DNA of 64,000 nt from Chitinophagaceae bacterium (GTDB taxonomy: Bacteria > Bacteroidota > Bacteroidia > Chitinophagales > Chitinophagaceae). The translations under genes were made by a program, and so were the position numbers. The stretch is taken from assembly GCA_016706055.1 (NCBI GenBank), contig JADJKL010000003.1, positions 372,001 to 436,000 on the forward strand, given 5' to 3'. Positions within the stretch are counted from its first letter, which is position 1. Each line of letters begins with the position of its first letter. Below the pieces are notes generated by a model. The model was given only the letters and a program-made list of their open reading frames with translations. It was not told the origin of the DNA and made no database searches. Positions 26,830-34,106 of this stretch are shown here, piece after piece.

Positions 26830-27402
26830 CTATTCTAAACCTTTAAACTTATCCAATCCTTTCCAGATTGGATTTTCAATTGTTTTATTCTTTTTTGTTT
26901 TTCCGTCTTTTTCATCCGGACGGGATTCCATTTTTTTAAGCACATCCATCGCATTTTTATTACAATGCGGTCCATCCATCTTTTCAAATTCACATGCCTT
27001 TTGCATGGGAAGACTAAGATTGATGAATTCATAAATCCAGTTAGCAACATCAATATGACTTTCGCCTTGTGCGATATAGTACATATCCGGGTCTTCTTCA
27101 TTATCATTCATGAATTCCGGATTCTCTACCATTTTTACTGTGATATTAAATTCATCCCAGAGCTCAAATGGCAAATTGCTGTTGCAACGGTCGCAGGTAA
27201 CTTCCAATACACCACCAATTTCAAATTTCAACAACATAAAACTGCTTTTTCTATCAAGCGATAATTTTACATTGGCTTTGCAGTGGCGAAAGTCCTGCTG
27301 TTGGAATGCTTCAAAGAACCTTTCATCAATCAAATAGTTGAATTCATGTATTCCGGGTTTCAACCCCACAAAAGCTATTTCAAACTCCCGTCGGCGGCTC
27401 AT
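26830..27402 (-). CDS. YceD/DUF177 family protein
   Basis: 190 residues. The DUF177 core has a CDRCNSNLPFELWDEF motif (CxxC near residue 77) and a second pair of cysteines, CEFEKMDGPHC, near 142, so a metal site is likely. The C-terminus is basic (KTKKNKTIENPIWKGLDKF). Family members are encoded beside rpmF and in plants are needed for 23S rRNA accumulation, so a role in large-subunit maturation is reasonable. It is the first gene of the operon yceD-rpmF-plsX. Confidence 0.88.
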   Translation of the reverse strand: MSRRREFEIAFVGLKPGIHEFNYLIDERFFEAFQQQDFRHCKANVKLSLDRKSSFMLLKFEIGGVLEVTCDRCNSNLPFELWDEFNITVKMVENPEFMNDNEEDPDMYYIAQGESHIDVANWIYEFINLSLPMQKACEFEKMDGPHCNKNAMDVLKKMESRPDEKDGKTKKNKTIENPIWKGLDKFKGLE

Positions 27403-27426
27403 TTTTCAACTTTTTAAAAGAGTGTG

Positions 27427-27434
27427 CAAAGGTA
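27427..27434 (-). promoter_or_regulatory. -7 box for the yceD-rpmF-plsX operon
   Basis: Minus-strand TACCTTTG fits TAnnTTTG and lies 24 bases before the yceD start codon. A good -33 TTTG is not seen at the expected spacing. Confidence 0.4.
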
Positions 27435-27502
27435 AGGGAATAAATGGGTTTTTTCTGTCTGATTTTGGATTATTTTTACCCATCTGTCCCAGCTTTGGTT
27501 TG

Positions 27503-27524
27503 ACCTGCCTGCCGGTAGGCAGGT
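27503..27524. repeat. short G+C-rich palindrome
   Basis: ACCTGCCT, GCCGGT and AGGCAGGT form an 8-bp stem around a CCGG centre, in the divergent gap between yceD and the DUF3810 gene. This type of palindrome recurs in Bacteroidota genomes in my memory; only one copy is in this window. It could also work as a hairpin in either transcript. Confidence 0.5.
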
Positions 27525-27589
27525 TTTGAAGGAAATAATTAAAATTTGAAAGGTTGCAAAAGTTTCTGGCCCGTTTATTTACCCGTCTG

Positions 27590-28666
27590 ATGAAGAGTTG
27601 GAATTGGGTGCTTTTAATAGTGTTGACCATCCTCATTAAGTGGGCTTCCTGGTATCCTAATTGGGTGGAGCATAATTATAGCAGAGGCGTTTATCCTGTT
27701 ATTGCTAAAGTACAGCGTTTCTTATTTGGCTGGCTTCCGTTCAGCATCGGCGATGTGTTTTATGGCTTTCTCATCATCGTAATTATTTATAAAGTTATTA
27801 AGTTTTTCAAACTGCTCTTCAAGCGGCAATTGAACCGCAAGTATTTTGTAATCGCATTGCAACAAGGAATTTTTATACTCTTATTCTTATATGTTTTCTT
27901 TAATCTTCTCTGGGGATTAAATTATAATCGCCGTGGAATTGCCTATCAGTTAGATCTGAAAGTAAATACTTACACACTTAAGGATTTGGATACCTTAACC
28001 AATGTATTACAACAAAGGTTAAACTATTATGCAGGTTTTGCAACAGAGGCACAACGAGATTCATTTAACAGGAAAAGCAGGTTATTCAGAAGTGCTGTAG
28101 AAGCTTATGCAGCGGTAGCAAAAGAATATCCTTTTTTAAAATATAAGCCTAAGTCAATTAAGCCTTCCATCTTCAGTTATTTGGGAAACTATCTCGGTTT
28201 TCAGGGATATTATAATCCATTCTCCGGCGAAGGACAGGTTAATACAACTATACCCAGATTTTTAGAGCCATTCGTTACAACACATGAAATGGCTCATCAG
28301 CTTGGTTATGGAAAAGAAAATGAAGCAAACTTTGTAGGCTTTCTTGCCTGCCGGGCTTACAATTCAAATGTTTTTCGTTATTCCGCTTATTATGATGCTT
28401 ATAATTATGCAATCGGCGAAGTGTATCGCAGCGATACCACTTTGGCAAAATCAATAAATGAGAATGTGCATCCGCAAGTAAAAAAAGACCAAAAAGAATT
28501 TCGAGATTTCTTTTATAAATACAGGAATCCGATAGAGCCAATCATCATGTGGGGCTATGGCCATTTTTTAAAAGCGAATAACCAACCAGCAGGTAAAAGA
28601 AGCTATAATGAAGTGGTAGCTTGGTTAATTGCTTTTTACAAAAAAAATGGGGTAGAAGCGCTGTAA
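27590..28666 (+). CDS. DUF3810 membrane protein with HExxH metalloprotease motif
   Basis: 358 residues from ATG 27590 (an upstream in-frame TTG at 27554 follows GAAAGG and is an alternative). Three hydrophobic segments occupy residues 5-25, 45-75 and 90-115, then a soluble domain contains HEMAHQLGYGKENEANF near residue 236. HEMAH fits the zinc motif HExxH, and the following ENEANF could give the third ligand. The DUF3810 family is typical of Bacteroidota and uncharacterised; a membrane-bound zinc peptidase is the natural inference. It is followed after 30 bp by tspO on the same strand. Confidence 0.82.
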   Translation: MKSWNWVLLIVLTILIKWASWYPNWVEHNYSRGVYPVIAKVQRFLFGWLPFSIGDVFYGFLIIVIIYKVIKFFKLLFKRQLNRKYFVIALQQGIFILLFLYVFFNLLWGLNYNRRGIAYQLDLKVNTYTLKDLDTLTNVLQQRLNYYAGFATEAQRDSFNRKSRLFRSAVEAYAAVAKEYPFLKYKPKSIKPSIFSYLGNYLGFQGYYNPFSGEGQVNTTIPRFLEPFVTTHEMAHQLGYGKENEANFVGFLACRAYNSNVFRYSAYYDAYNYAIGEVYRSDTTLAKSINENVHPQVKKDQKEFRDFFYKYRNPIEPIIMWGYGHFLKANNQPAGKRSYNEVVAWLIAFYKKNGVEAL

Positions 28667-28696
28667 ACAATTTTATTGCTGACTTGTTATTATTGT

Positions 28697-29167
28697 ATGA
28701 ATAATTCTATCAAATTAATTATAGCAATTGCAATTCCAGTAGCTGTTGGAGCTATTAGCGGATTTTTTACTGCTACTGGTGTAGAAAGCTGGTATCAAAC
28801 GATAAATAAGCCATCATGGAATCCACCCGGTTGGATATTTGCTCCGGTTTGGACAACGCTGTATATTATGATGGGTGTGGCCCTTTTCCTTGTATGGAAA
28901 TCTGATAGCAGCGATATTTTGAAAAAAACAGCCATCACTCTTTTTACCATTCAGCTAGTACTAAATTTTTTCTGGTCTTTTATCTTTTTTGATCAGCATC
29001 AGATTGGCTGGGCATTGGTTGAGATTATCGCTATGTGGATTTTTATTTTACTTACAATCTTTGCATTTGGTAATGTAAGTAAATTGGCAGCATGGCTATT
29101 AGTACCATATATCAGTTGGGTAAGTTTTGCAACGATTTTGAATTACACCATCTGGAAGTTGAACTAA
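28697..29167 (+). CDS. tspO: TspO/MBR family tryptophan-rich protein
   Basis: 156 residues from ATG 28697. There are five hydrophobic helices and many tryptophans. The family motifs are clear: GAISGFFTATGVESWYQTINKPSWNPPGWIFAPVWTTLYIMMGVAL in the first half, and the FFWSFIFF helix. TspO proteins bind porphyrins, haem and sterol-like ligands in the membrane and are linked to stress and light responses. The C-terminal helix (WLLVPYISWVSFATILNY) holds the conserved Tyr/Trp positions. A start at TTG 28676 is possible but gives an odd hydrophilic extension. Confidence 0.93.
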   Translation: MNNSIKLIIAIAIPVAVGAISGFFTATGVESWYQTINKPSWNPPGWIFAPVWTTLYIMMGVALFLVWKSDSSDILKKTAITLFTIQLVLNFFWSFIFFDQHQIGWALVEIIAMWIFILLTIFAFGNVSKLAAWLLVPYISWVSFATILNYTIWKLN

Positions 29168-29194
29168 GTCTTACCATCAGAAGGGGTTGGGGCA

Positions 29195-29731
29195 TTAAAA
29201 CTTATTCTTCCACATCATACTTTCCACAGGCCTGTCTGGCTGATTGCTGTATTTAGAATTTTTCTTTTTGTCGTATGGATTTTCAATAACACCATCCACC
29301 GGAAAATATATAAGCTGACCAATCGGCATTCCTTTGTACACTTTCACTGGTTGCTTTACAGAAATCTCTAAGGTCCAGTTGCCACAAAAACCAACATCTC
29401 CTTTACCAGCCGTTGCATGAATGTCTATTCCTAATCTTCCTGTAGAAGACTTGCCTTCCAGAAATGGAACATGAGCATGGGTTTCTGTGTACTCCAATGT
29501 AACACCGAGATAAAAAATGTGTGGATACAAAACAATCCCTTCATCAGGTATTTCAAAAGATTCAATCTCGTTGTGCTTTTTAGCATCAATCATATGTTCT
29601 TTGTAGGTCGCCAACGTTTTTCCCAAACGAACATCATACGAATTACTTCCCAGGCTTTCTCTGTCGTAAGGAACAATCTTTATAGTGCCTTTCTCAATTT
29701 CTTCTAAAATTCTTGTGTCGGATAAAATCAT
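29195..29731 (-). CDS. dcd: dCTP deaminase
   Basis: 178 residues. Dcd turns dCTP into dUTP (and in bifunctional forms to dUMP), feeding thymidylate synthesis in the cytoplasm. The N-terminus MILSDTRILEEIEKGTIKIVPY and SYDVRLGKTL are typical. The active-site region EGKSSTGRLGIDIHATAGKGDVGF is near residues 90-115 (the deaminase Glu follows as WTLEISV), and GQLIYFPV lies near the end. The length is slightly short of the 190 residues usual in enterobacteria and normal for this phylum. It converges with tspO (28 bp between stops). Confidence 0.92.
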   Translation of the reverse strand: MILSDTRILEEIEKGTIKIVPYDRESLGSNSYDVRLGKTLATYKEHMIDAKKHNEIESFEIPDEGIVLYPHIFYLGVTLEYTETHAHVPFLEGKSSTGRLGIDIHATAGKGDVGFCGNWTLEISVKQPVKVYKGMPIGQLIYFPVDGVIENPYDKKKNSKYSNQPDRPVESMMWKNKF

Positions 29732-29765
29732 TTTTAATATTTTTTGTTACCCAGCTTCAGTAATT

Positions 29766-29815
29766 CTTGTCATCGTTCCTTGCGTCGCACTCTTCAACTG
29801 CATATCTTTACTGAG
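29766..29815 (+). repeat. dispersed intergenic repeat, copy C
   Basis: CATCGTTCCTTGCGTCGCAC with TCTTCAACTG and a TTTACTGAGC end shared with copy B. It lies in the divergent gap between dcd and the phosphopantetheinyl transferase gene. Confidence 0.75.
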
Positions 29816-29939
29816 CAAATGAATGGATATTCAAATGTCGGACGATAGATTTTCTGCAATGATAAATCTAAAATCTGCAATCCCCGCCTGACCACAAAAT
29901 TATTTTTAGCAGTCGGGCAGGAAAAATCAAAAATGAATA

Positions 29940-30575
29940 ATGCCGATTTTTTTTCAACAACAAATCAACGAAAACACAAGATTGGGTGTTTGGAAGATAG
30001 AAGAATCGGAAGAATTCTTTAAAGGAAATGTGCCACAGCACAGGGATGTTACCCATCCGCACAAGCGATTGCAGCATTTGGCTGGTCGTTTTTTGTTGCA
30101 ATACCTTTTCCCAGACTTTCCATACGAATTAATACAAATTGCGGACACCCGAAAGCCTTTTCTCCCGGATGCACAGTATCATTTTTCTATATCTCATTGT
30201 GGTGATTATGCAGCAGCAATTGTAAGCAAAGAAAGCAGGGTAGGGATAGATGTAGAAATTCCTGTGGAGAAGATTGAAAAAATCATGTACAAATTTCTAA
30301 GTGAAAAGGAACTTGACCGGTTTAGCCTTGTTCCAGATGTTGGTCAAGCTGACGAAGTGGATAATTTTAATGAAGTCACTACTTTATGGTCAGCCAAAGA
30401 AGCTGTTTTTAAATGGTATGGAGACGGAGGTGTTGATTTTCGCAAGCAAATCCAACTGTTAAATAGAAATGACGAAAATAAAACTATCGATTGCTTTTTT
30501 TCAAAAAGCGAATCAGAACTAGTTGTTAATTACAAACAGTTTGACGGATTGGTATTGGCTTGGGTGGTGAGTTAA
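29940..30575 (+). CDS. 4'-phosphopantetheinyl transferase superfamily protein
   Basis: 211 residues. It moves the phosphopantetheine arm from CoA to a carrier-protein serine. The magnesium-binding motif GIDVEIP is near residue 101 and the WSAKEAVFKWYG motif near 151, both with the expected acidic residues (D103, E105, E154). The longer N-terminal domain with RLQHLAGRFLL and PYELIQIADTRKPFL resembles the Sfp/HetI-type two-domain enzymes rather than short AcpS. The carrier protein is unknown and no polyketide genes are nearby. It is convergent with the DUF2130 gene, the ends being adjacent. Confidence 0.88.
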   Translation: MPIFFQQQINENTRLGVWKIEESEEFFKGNVPQHRDVTHPHKRLQHLAGRFLLQYLFPDFPYELIQIADTRKPFLPDAQYHFSISHCGDYAAAIVSKESRVGIDVEIPVEKIEKIMYKFLSEKELDRFSLVPDVGQADEVDNFNEVTTLWSAKEAVFKWYGDGGVDFRKQIQLLNRNDENKTIDCFFSKSESELVVNYKQFDGLVLAWVVS

Positions 30576-31769
30576 TTACTCATCATCAATATCAGTCGAA
30601 TCTTCAATTAAATTCAAATCAACATCAGTTCCAGAAATGCCTTCAATTGAACCTCTTACATGAGCGGCGCTTAATACTACTTTATCCAATTGCTTTTCTC
30701 TTGCTTTCCATAACCGTTCCATTGCATCTCTTTCTTTTTGAATAGAGTTTCTCATACTCATAAAACCTTCACGGATGGCTTGCCATTGTTCTGCAAACTC
30801 ACGGCTGGTGAGATAATCGTATAGCAAATGCATCTTATCACCTTTATTATCCTGACTTTTTAATGCAGTAGATAATTTAATAATGCCATTCCTCAACATT
30901 TGTACAACTGGCTTTACTTCTGCAAAACTGCAAATCCAAACACCTTCTTTTTCACCAAACCGGTCAAAATCTTTTGGTAATGCTTGCGTAACAATTACTG
31001 CCACTTCTGCACCTTGGCTTCGCATATCTGCTTTTATCTTTTCTATCCAGTCGTTGGCAAAGTCTTTTGTTCGTTTGCTTTCGAATATTATTTTACCACA
31101 CTCTTGGCCGAGATTATTCCGAACAGTTTGAATACAGTCGGCACCTCTTACACCTTTGCCAACTTCTGAAATAACATCAAAAGGGAAAGTGGTTCTTAAT
31201 AATTCTTCTAGCAATAATTCTTGTGATTCACCTTGGGACTGCATAGAGCCTTGTTCGGCTTTTCTTCTCATTTCTTCAGCCAGTTTTTTCTGCGATTCCA
31301 ACTTTTCTTCAAGGTCTTTAACTTTTAACTGGTAATCAGTTTCTTTTGCTGCATTTTTTTGTTCTTCCAGTTGTCTTATTTCAACAGATAGTTTACTTCT
31401 TTCCTCATTCAGTTTTTTCTGAATTGATAATTCGAGTTCTTCTTCCTTTGCTTTTAATTCATTTTCTTTTTTCAGGAATTCCAGTTCTTTGGCACGGGCC
31501 AGTTTTAATTTTTCTTCGTTGTCTTTATTATTCTGTTCGGCCAGTTTTAGCTTGTTTTCAAAATCTGCTGATATGTTTTTGCGGATGTTTTCTTCGAGGA
31601 ATTGCTGGATCTTTTTTTTCTCTTCCTCTAGCTTTAGCTGAAATTCGTCATTCTTTTTTTTCTGCCAGTCAGCAGCTTTGCTACGTAATTCCTTTTCCAC
31701 TTCTTCCCGGATGGCTTCATTCGGTTCGAACTGGTGACCACAATTAGGACATTTTATATCAGTTGCCAT
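30576..31769 (-). CDS. DUF2130 coiled-coil protein with nuclease-like domain
   Basis: 397 residues from ATG 31769, which gives a start directly before the zinc-ribbon-like CPNCGHQF. Residues 20-185 are a long charged coiled coil (many E and K). The DUF2130 domain follows: DVISEVGKGVRGADCIQTV, then GKIIFESKRTKDFANDW, a D-ExK arrangement like restriction-endonuclease folds, and QALPKDFDRFGEKEGVWIC. Related proteins are called DUF2130/topoisomerase-like or restriction-fold proteins, with no settled function. The C-terminus is acidic (DSTDIDDE). The gene lies downstream of the tRNA-Leu cluster on the same strand, after a terminator. Confidence 0.85.
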   Translation of the reverse strand: MATDIKCPNCGHQFEPNEAIREEVEKELRSKAADWQKKKNDEFQLKLEEEKKKIQQFLEENIRKNISADFENKLKLAEQNNKDNEEKLKLARAKELEFLKKENELKAKEEELELSIQKKLNEERSKLSVEIRQLEEQKNAAKETDYQLKVKDLEEKLESQKKLAEEMRRKAEQGSMQSQGESQELLLEELLRTTFPFDVISEVGKGVRGADCIQTVRNNLGQECGKIIFESKRTKDFANDWIEKIKADMRSQGAEVAVIVTQALPKDFDRFGEKEGVWICSFAEVKPVVQMLRNGIIKLSTALKSQDNKGDKMHLLYDYLTSREFAEQWQAIREGFMSMRNSIQKERDAMERLWKAREKQLDKVVLSAAHVRGSIEGISGTDVDLNLIEDSTDIDDE

Positions 31770-31830
31770 TGAGTTTTCTTTTGTTTCAAATCTACAAATA
31801 CTACTTCGCAAATGCTTCTTAGTACAAATA

Positions 31831-31863
31831 AAAAAAGCGACTCATTTTCATGAATCGCTTTTA
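31831..31863 (-). terminator. terminator after the truncated tRNA-Leu copy
   Basis: Minus-strand AAGCGATTCATGAAAATGAGTCGCTT hairpin (one G-T pair) followed by seven T. It is nearly identical to the terminator at 32182-32214, so the tRNA and terminator were duplicated as one unit. Confidence 0.85.
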
Positions 31864-31868
31864 AGTTG

Positions 31869-31943
31869 TGCTCCGGAACGGAGTTGAACCGTTACGGACA
31901 TTGCTGTCCATCCAGATATTAATCGGGACGGTCTACCAATTCC
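31869..31943 (-). pseudogene. 5'-truncated tRNA-Leu-like copy
   Basis: From the 3' end it keeps the T arm (AACGGTTCAACTCCGTT), the long variable arm (GGACA-GCAA-TGTCC) and the D-arm stretch GGAATTGGTAG, and then stops matching at 31943. The acceptor 5' strand is absent. The anticodon arm is the palindromic type found in the copy at 32336, with one further change. Its first bases are the last codons of the GIY-YIG gene. Confidence 0.8.
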
Positions 31944-32181
31944 CTTTTATAAGCGATTCCAAATAAATTCTACTTTTTTGTTTCTTGATGCGAAGTTCTT
32001 CTTTTCTTGCTTGCGATTCATCAGGAAAAGACTTTGTTGCACAAATTTTATAAGGTCTGCAGTTTCTTGTTGCGGTGACCATTCCGGAATTGTGTCTGAT
32101 TAATCTTGCATCAACATCAGCACTGTATCCAATATAATATCGGTTACACTTTTCTGAGTATAGTATATAAACGTAGTGCAT
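31933..32181 (-). CDS. GIY-YIG nuclease family protein
   Basis: 82 residues, one UvrC-type GIY-YIG domain. VYILYS and YYIGYS form the GIY and YIG parts (residues 3-20), the catalytic arginine is in DARLIRHNSG, and the glutamate in RKEELRIKKQKSRIYLESLI. Free-standing proteins of this size are common in Bacteroidota and their role is unsettled. The start codon follows directly on the T-run of the tRNA-Leu terminator, with no room for its own promoter. The last residues (KGNW-stop) are encoded by the D-arm of a truncated tRNA-Leu copy. The gene therefore looks inserted between two tRNA-terminator units. Confidence 0.9.
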   Translation of the reverse strand: MHYVYILYSEKCNRYYIGYSADVDARLIRHNSGMVTATRNCRPYKICATKSFPDESQARKEELRIKKQKSRIYLESLIKGNW

Positions 32182-32214
32182 AAAAAAAGCGACTCAATTT
32201 ACTGAATCGCTTTA
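32182..32214 (-). terminator. terminator after tRNA-Leu(UAA)
   Basis: Minus-strand AAGCGATTCAGTAAATTGAGTCGCTT hairpin with seven T. The T-run touches the ATG of the GIY-YIG gene. Confidence 0.85.
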
Positions 32215-32219
32215 AAATG

Positions 32220-32305
32220 TGCCCCGGAACGGAGTTGAACCGTTACGGACATTGCTGTCCACAGGATTTTAAGTCCTGCGTGTCTACCAATTCCACCACC
32301 AGGGC
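32220..32305 (-). tRNA. tRNA-Leu (anticodon UAA)
   Basis: 86 nt, class II. Acceptor GCCCTGG pairs with CCGGGGC, D arm GAATTGGTAGAC, anticodon arm CAGGA-CTTAAAA-TCCTG with TAA, variable arm GGACA-GCAA-TGTCC, T arm AACGG-TTCAACT-CCGTT. It is the only intact member of the three-copy cluster. No promoter is visible in the 30 bases before it, so it is probably transcribed together with the copy at 32336. Confidence 0.95.
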
Positions 32306-32335
32306 AAGGTGATTTATTTTAAAAGAACTTTAAGG

Positions 32336-32421
32336 TGCCTCGGAACGGAGTTGAACCGTTACGGACATTGCTGTCCATCCCGATATTAATCGGGACGGTC
32401 TACCGATTCCACCACCAGGGC
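32336..32421 (-). pseudogene. tRNA-Leu-like gene with palindromic hairpin in place of the anticodon arm
   Basis: Exactly 86 nt, like its intact neighbour, and nearly identical in the D, variable and T arms. The 20-base anticodon-arm segment is replaced by a hairpin TCCCGAT-TAAT-ATCGGGA (7-bp stem, 4-base loop), which leaves no normal 7-base anticodon loop. The acceptor stem has one C-A mismatch. It cannot be a normal decoding tRNA; a tRNA prediction might still call it as undetermined or Leu. Confidence 0.75.
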
Positions 32422-32460
32422 TGTATGTTGTGTGCTTTCTCAATCCTGTTCAATAGTATT

Positions 32461-32502
32461 ACCGAACGATGAAGAGTGCGACGCAACAGACGATGATAGT
32501 AG
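32461..32502 (-). repeat. dispersed intergenic repeat, copy E (reverse orientation)
   Basis: The minus strand reads ATCATCGTCTGTTGCGTCGCAC, then TCTTCATCGTTCGGT, sharing the core and the right flank with copy D. It lies between tRNA-Gly and the tRNA-Leu-like copy, where a promoter for the Leu cluster would be expected. Confidence 0.7.
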
Positions 32503-32542
32503 TACAAAAGCCGGGCTAATAATATTACTATCAGGTGTTTTC

Positions 32543-32575
32543 AAAAAAAATCCCTCCGCCAATGGAGGAAGGATT
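32543..32575 (-). terminator. terminator after tRNA-Gly
   Basis: Minus-strand CCTCC-ATTGGC-GGAGG stem, extended by AATCC/GGATT-type pairs, followed by eight T, just after the tRNA-Gly 3' end. Confidence 0.75.
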
Positions 32576-32580
32576 TCCTG

Positions 32581-32653
<73 letters not shown>

Positions 32654-32701
32654 ATGTCGTTGCTTAGTTTGTAACCAAGCATATAAAGAACTAAAGGGGT
32701 G

Positions 32702-32709
32702 CAAAAATA
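32702..32709 (-). promoter_or_regulatory. -7 box for tRNA-Gly
   Basis: Minus-strand TATTTTTG (TAnnTTTG), about 48 bases before the tRNA 5' end. The region 20 bases further upstream is a T-run without a clean TTTG. Confidence 0.45.
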
Positions 32710-32744
32710 GGGCAGTTGCCCTTTTTAAAAAAATTTAAAACAGC

Positions 32745-32969
32745 TTATTTATACTTTGGAGTGTATAAAGAACTTTCTTGAACAGGAGCTTCTACTTTGG
32801 TTTTGCTATATCTTTTTGTAGAAAGCATATAACAACTGCCTAACGTCATCGCAACGATACATGCTACCTGTAAATAAAAAAGAAAGGCTGAAGAAGATAC
32901 CCAGTTATGCGTAAAATCTTTGTCTTGTACCTTTTGTAATTCTTCTTGATAATCCTGTGTGCTGTCCAT
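32745..32969 (-). CDS. small single-pass membrane protein of unknown function
   Basis: 74 residues. A hydrophilic N-terminus of about 25 residues, one hydrophobic segment (AFLFYLQVACIVAMTLGSCYML, residues 28-49) and a basic tail. No family recognised. It lies downstream of the glycosyltransferase gene on the same strand (43 bp gap) and may be co-transcribed with it. Confidence 0.55.
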   Translation of the reverse strand: MDSTQDYQEELQKVQDKDFTHNWVSSSAFLFYLQVACIVAMTLGSCYMLSTKRYSKTKVEAPVQESSLYTPKYK

Positions 32970-33012
32970 ATTCAGGTTTTGTGATGCAAAAATAAGGGTT
33001 CAATGTAAAATA

Positions 33013-34044
33013 TCAGTTGGTTTTCCCCACAATTTCTGCAAATGTCTTTTTCTTTTTTGCAAAATGCTCCCAAACCATATTTTTATTAAGCAGCCCACTT
33101 AATTTGCCATTTCTGTTAATAGGGAATAAGCTTTTCTTTTGGTGGAATAACCACCATTTTAAAAAAGCTATATGTGCTCTTAAAATAGCTATAAAATATC
33201 CTCCATCGCCAGATAACAATCCTTTCCATGCGGAAAGTGCATCTAATAGGTTTCTTACTGGTACTACCCACAGCTTTTTACTAAATGGCAGATTTTTTGA
33301 CAACATGATTTTGTTGTTCCTGAAATTAAGATATGTCTTTAGTGAATTACCTTTTGGCAATGTGCCGCCACCTACATGATAAACAACAGATGACGGGCAA
33401 GAATAAATAGCATGGCCAGCCAGTTGTATTCTCCAGCATAGATCAATCTCTTCCTGGTGTGCAAAAAAGTATTCATCGAAACCTTTCATTGCATGAAAAA
33501 CAGATGAACGGATAAAGAGTGATGCTCCGCTTGCCCAGAAAATTGGTTCTTGTTGATCATATTGTCCTTTATCTTCTTCACTAATATCAAAAACTCTTCC
33601 TTTTGCAAATGGATAACCGTATTTATCGAGCCAGCCACCAGCAGCTCCGGCATATTCAAACATTTTTTTATCCTTATAAGAAAGTAGTTTTGGTTGACAG
33701 GCAGCAATATTCGAATTACTATTTAAAAGAGTAACCATTGGTTGTAACCAGTTAGCTGTTACTTCAACATCTGAGTTAAGCAAAACATAGTATTCGGAAT
33801 CGACTTGTTTTAGTGCTTCATTATAGCCTTTAGCAAAGCCAAAATTTTCAGTGAAAGTAATTAGCCTAATTGTTGGATAATTAGTTTGAAGAAATGCAAT
33901 TGAATCATCAGTAGAGCCGTTATCAGCGACGACAATCTCAAAGTTGCTATACTGTGTCGCCAAGACTGACGGAAGGAATTGCTCCAAATACTTCCGACCA
34001 TTCCAGTTTAATATTACAATGGCTACTTTAGACAATTGGTTCAA
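33013..34044 (-). CDS. glycosyltransferase family 2 protein
   Basis: 343 residues with a GT-A fold. VAIVILNWNGRKYLEQFLPSVL and VVADNGSTDDS are the nucleotide-sugar-binding start, and YYVLLNSDVEVT near residue 90 carries the aspartate region corresponding to DxD. FWASGASLFIRSSVF and the HQEEIDLCWRIQLAGH segment near 195 are the ED-motif region of the rhamnosyltransferase-like GT2 group. A C-terminal amphipathic part suggests membrane association. The sugar and acceptor are unknown; cell-surface polysaccharide is likely. It diverges from the histidine kinase gene, 62 bp apart. Confidence 0.9.
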   Translation of the reverse strand: MNQLSKVAIVILNWNGRKYLEQFLPSVLATQYSNFEIVVADNGSTDDSIAFLQTNYPTIRLITFTENFGFAKGYNEALKQVDSEYYVLLNSDVEVTANWLQPMVTLLNSNSNIAACQPKLLSYKDKKMFEYAGAAGGWLDKYGYPFAKGRVFDISEEDKGQYDQQEPIFWASGASLFIRSSVFHAMKGFDEYFFAHQEEIDLCWRIQLAGHAIYSCPSSVVYHVGGGTLPKGNSLKTYLNFRNNKIMLSKNLPFSKKLWVVPVRNLLDALSAWKGLLSGDGGYFIAILRAHIAFLKWWLFHQKKSLFPINRNGKLSGLLNKNMVWEHFAKKKKTFAEIVGKTN

Positions 34045-34106
34045 GGTTGTTTGAAATATTTAATCAAAAATACGGGAAGACGGGTTATCCTTGTTAAATT
34101 CGAAAC

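Noticed and set aside
27503..27524. Palindrome as terminator of yceD or the DUF3810 gene
   Set aside because: It lies in the divergent gap upstream of both genes, so it cannot end either transcript.
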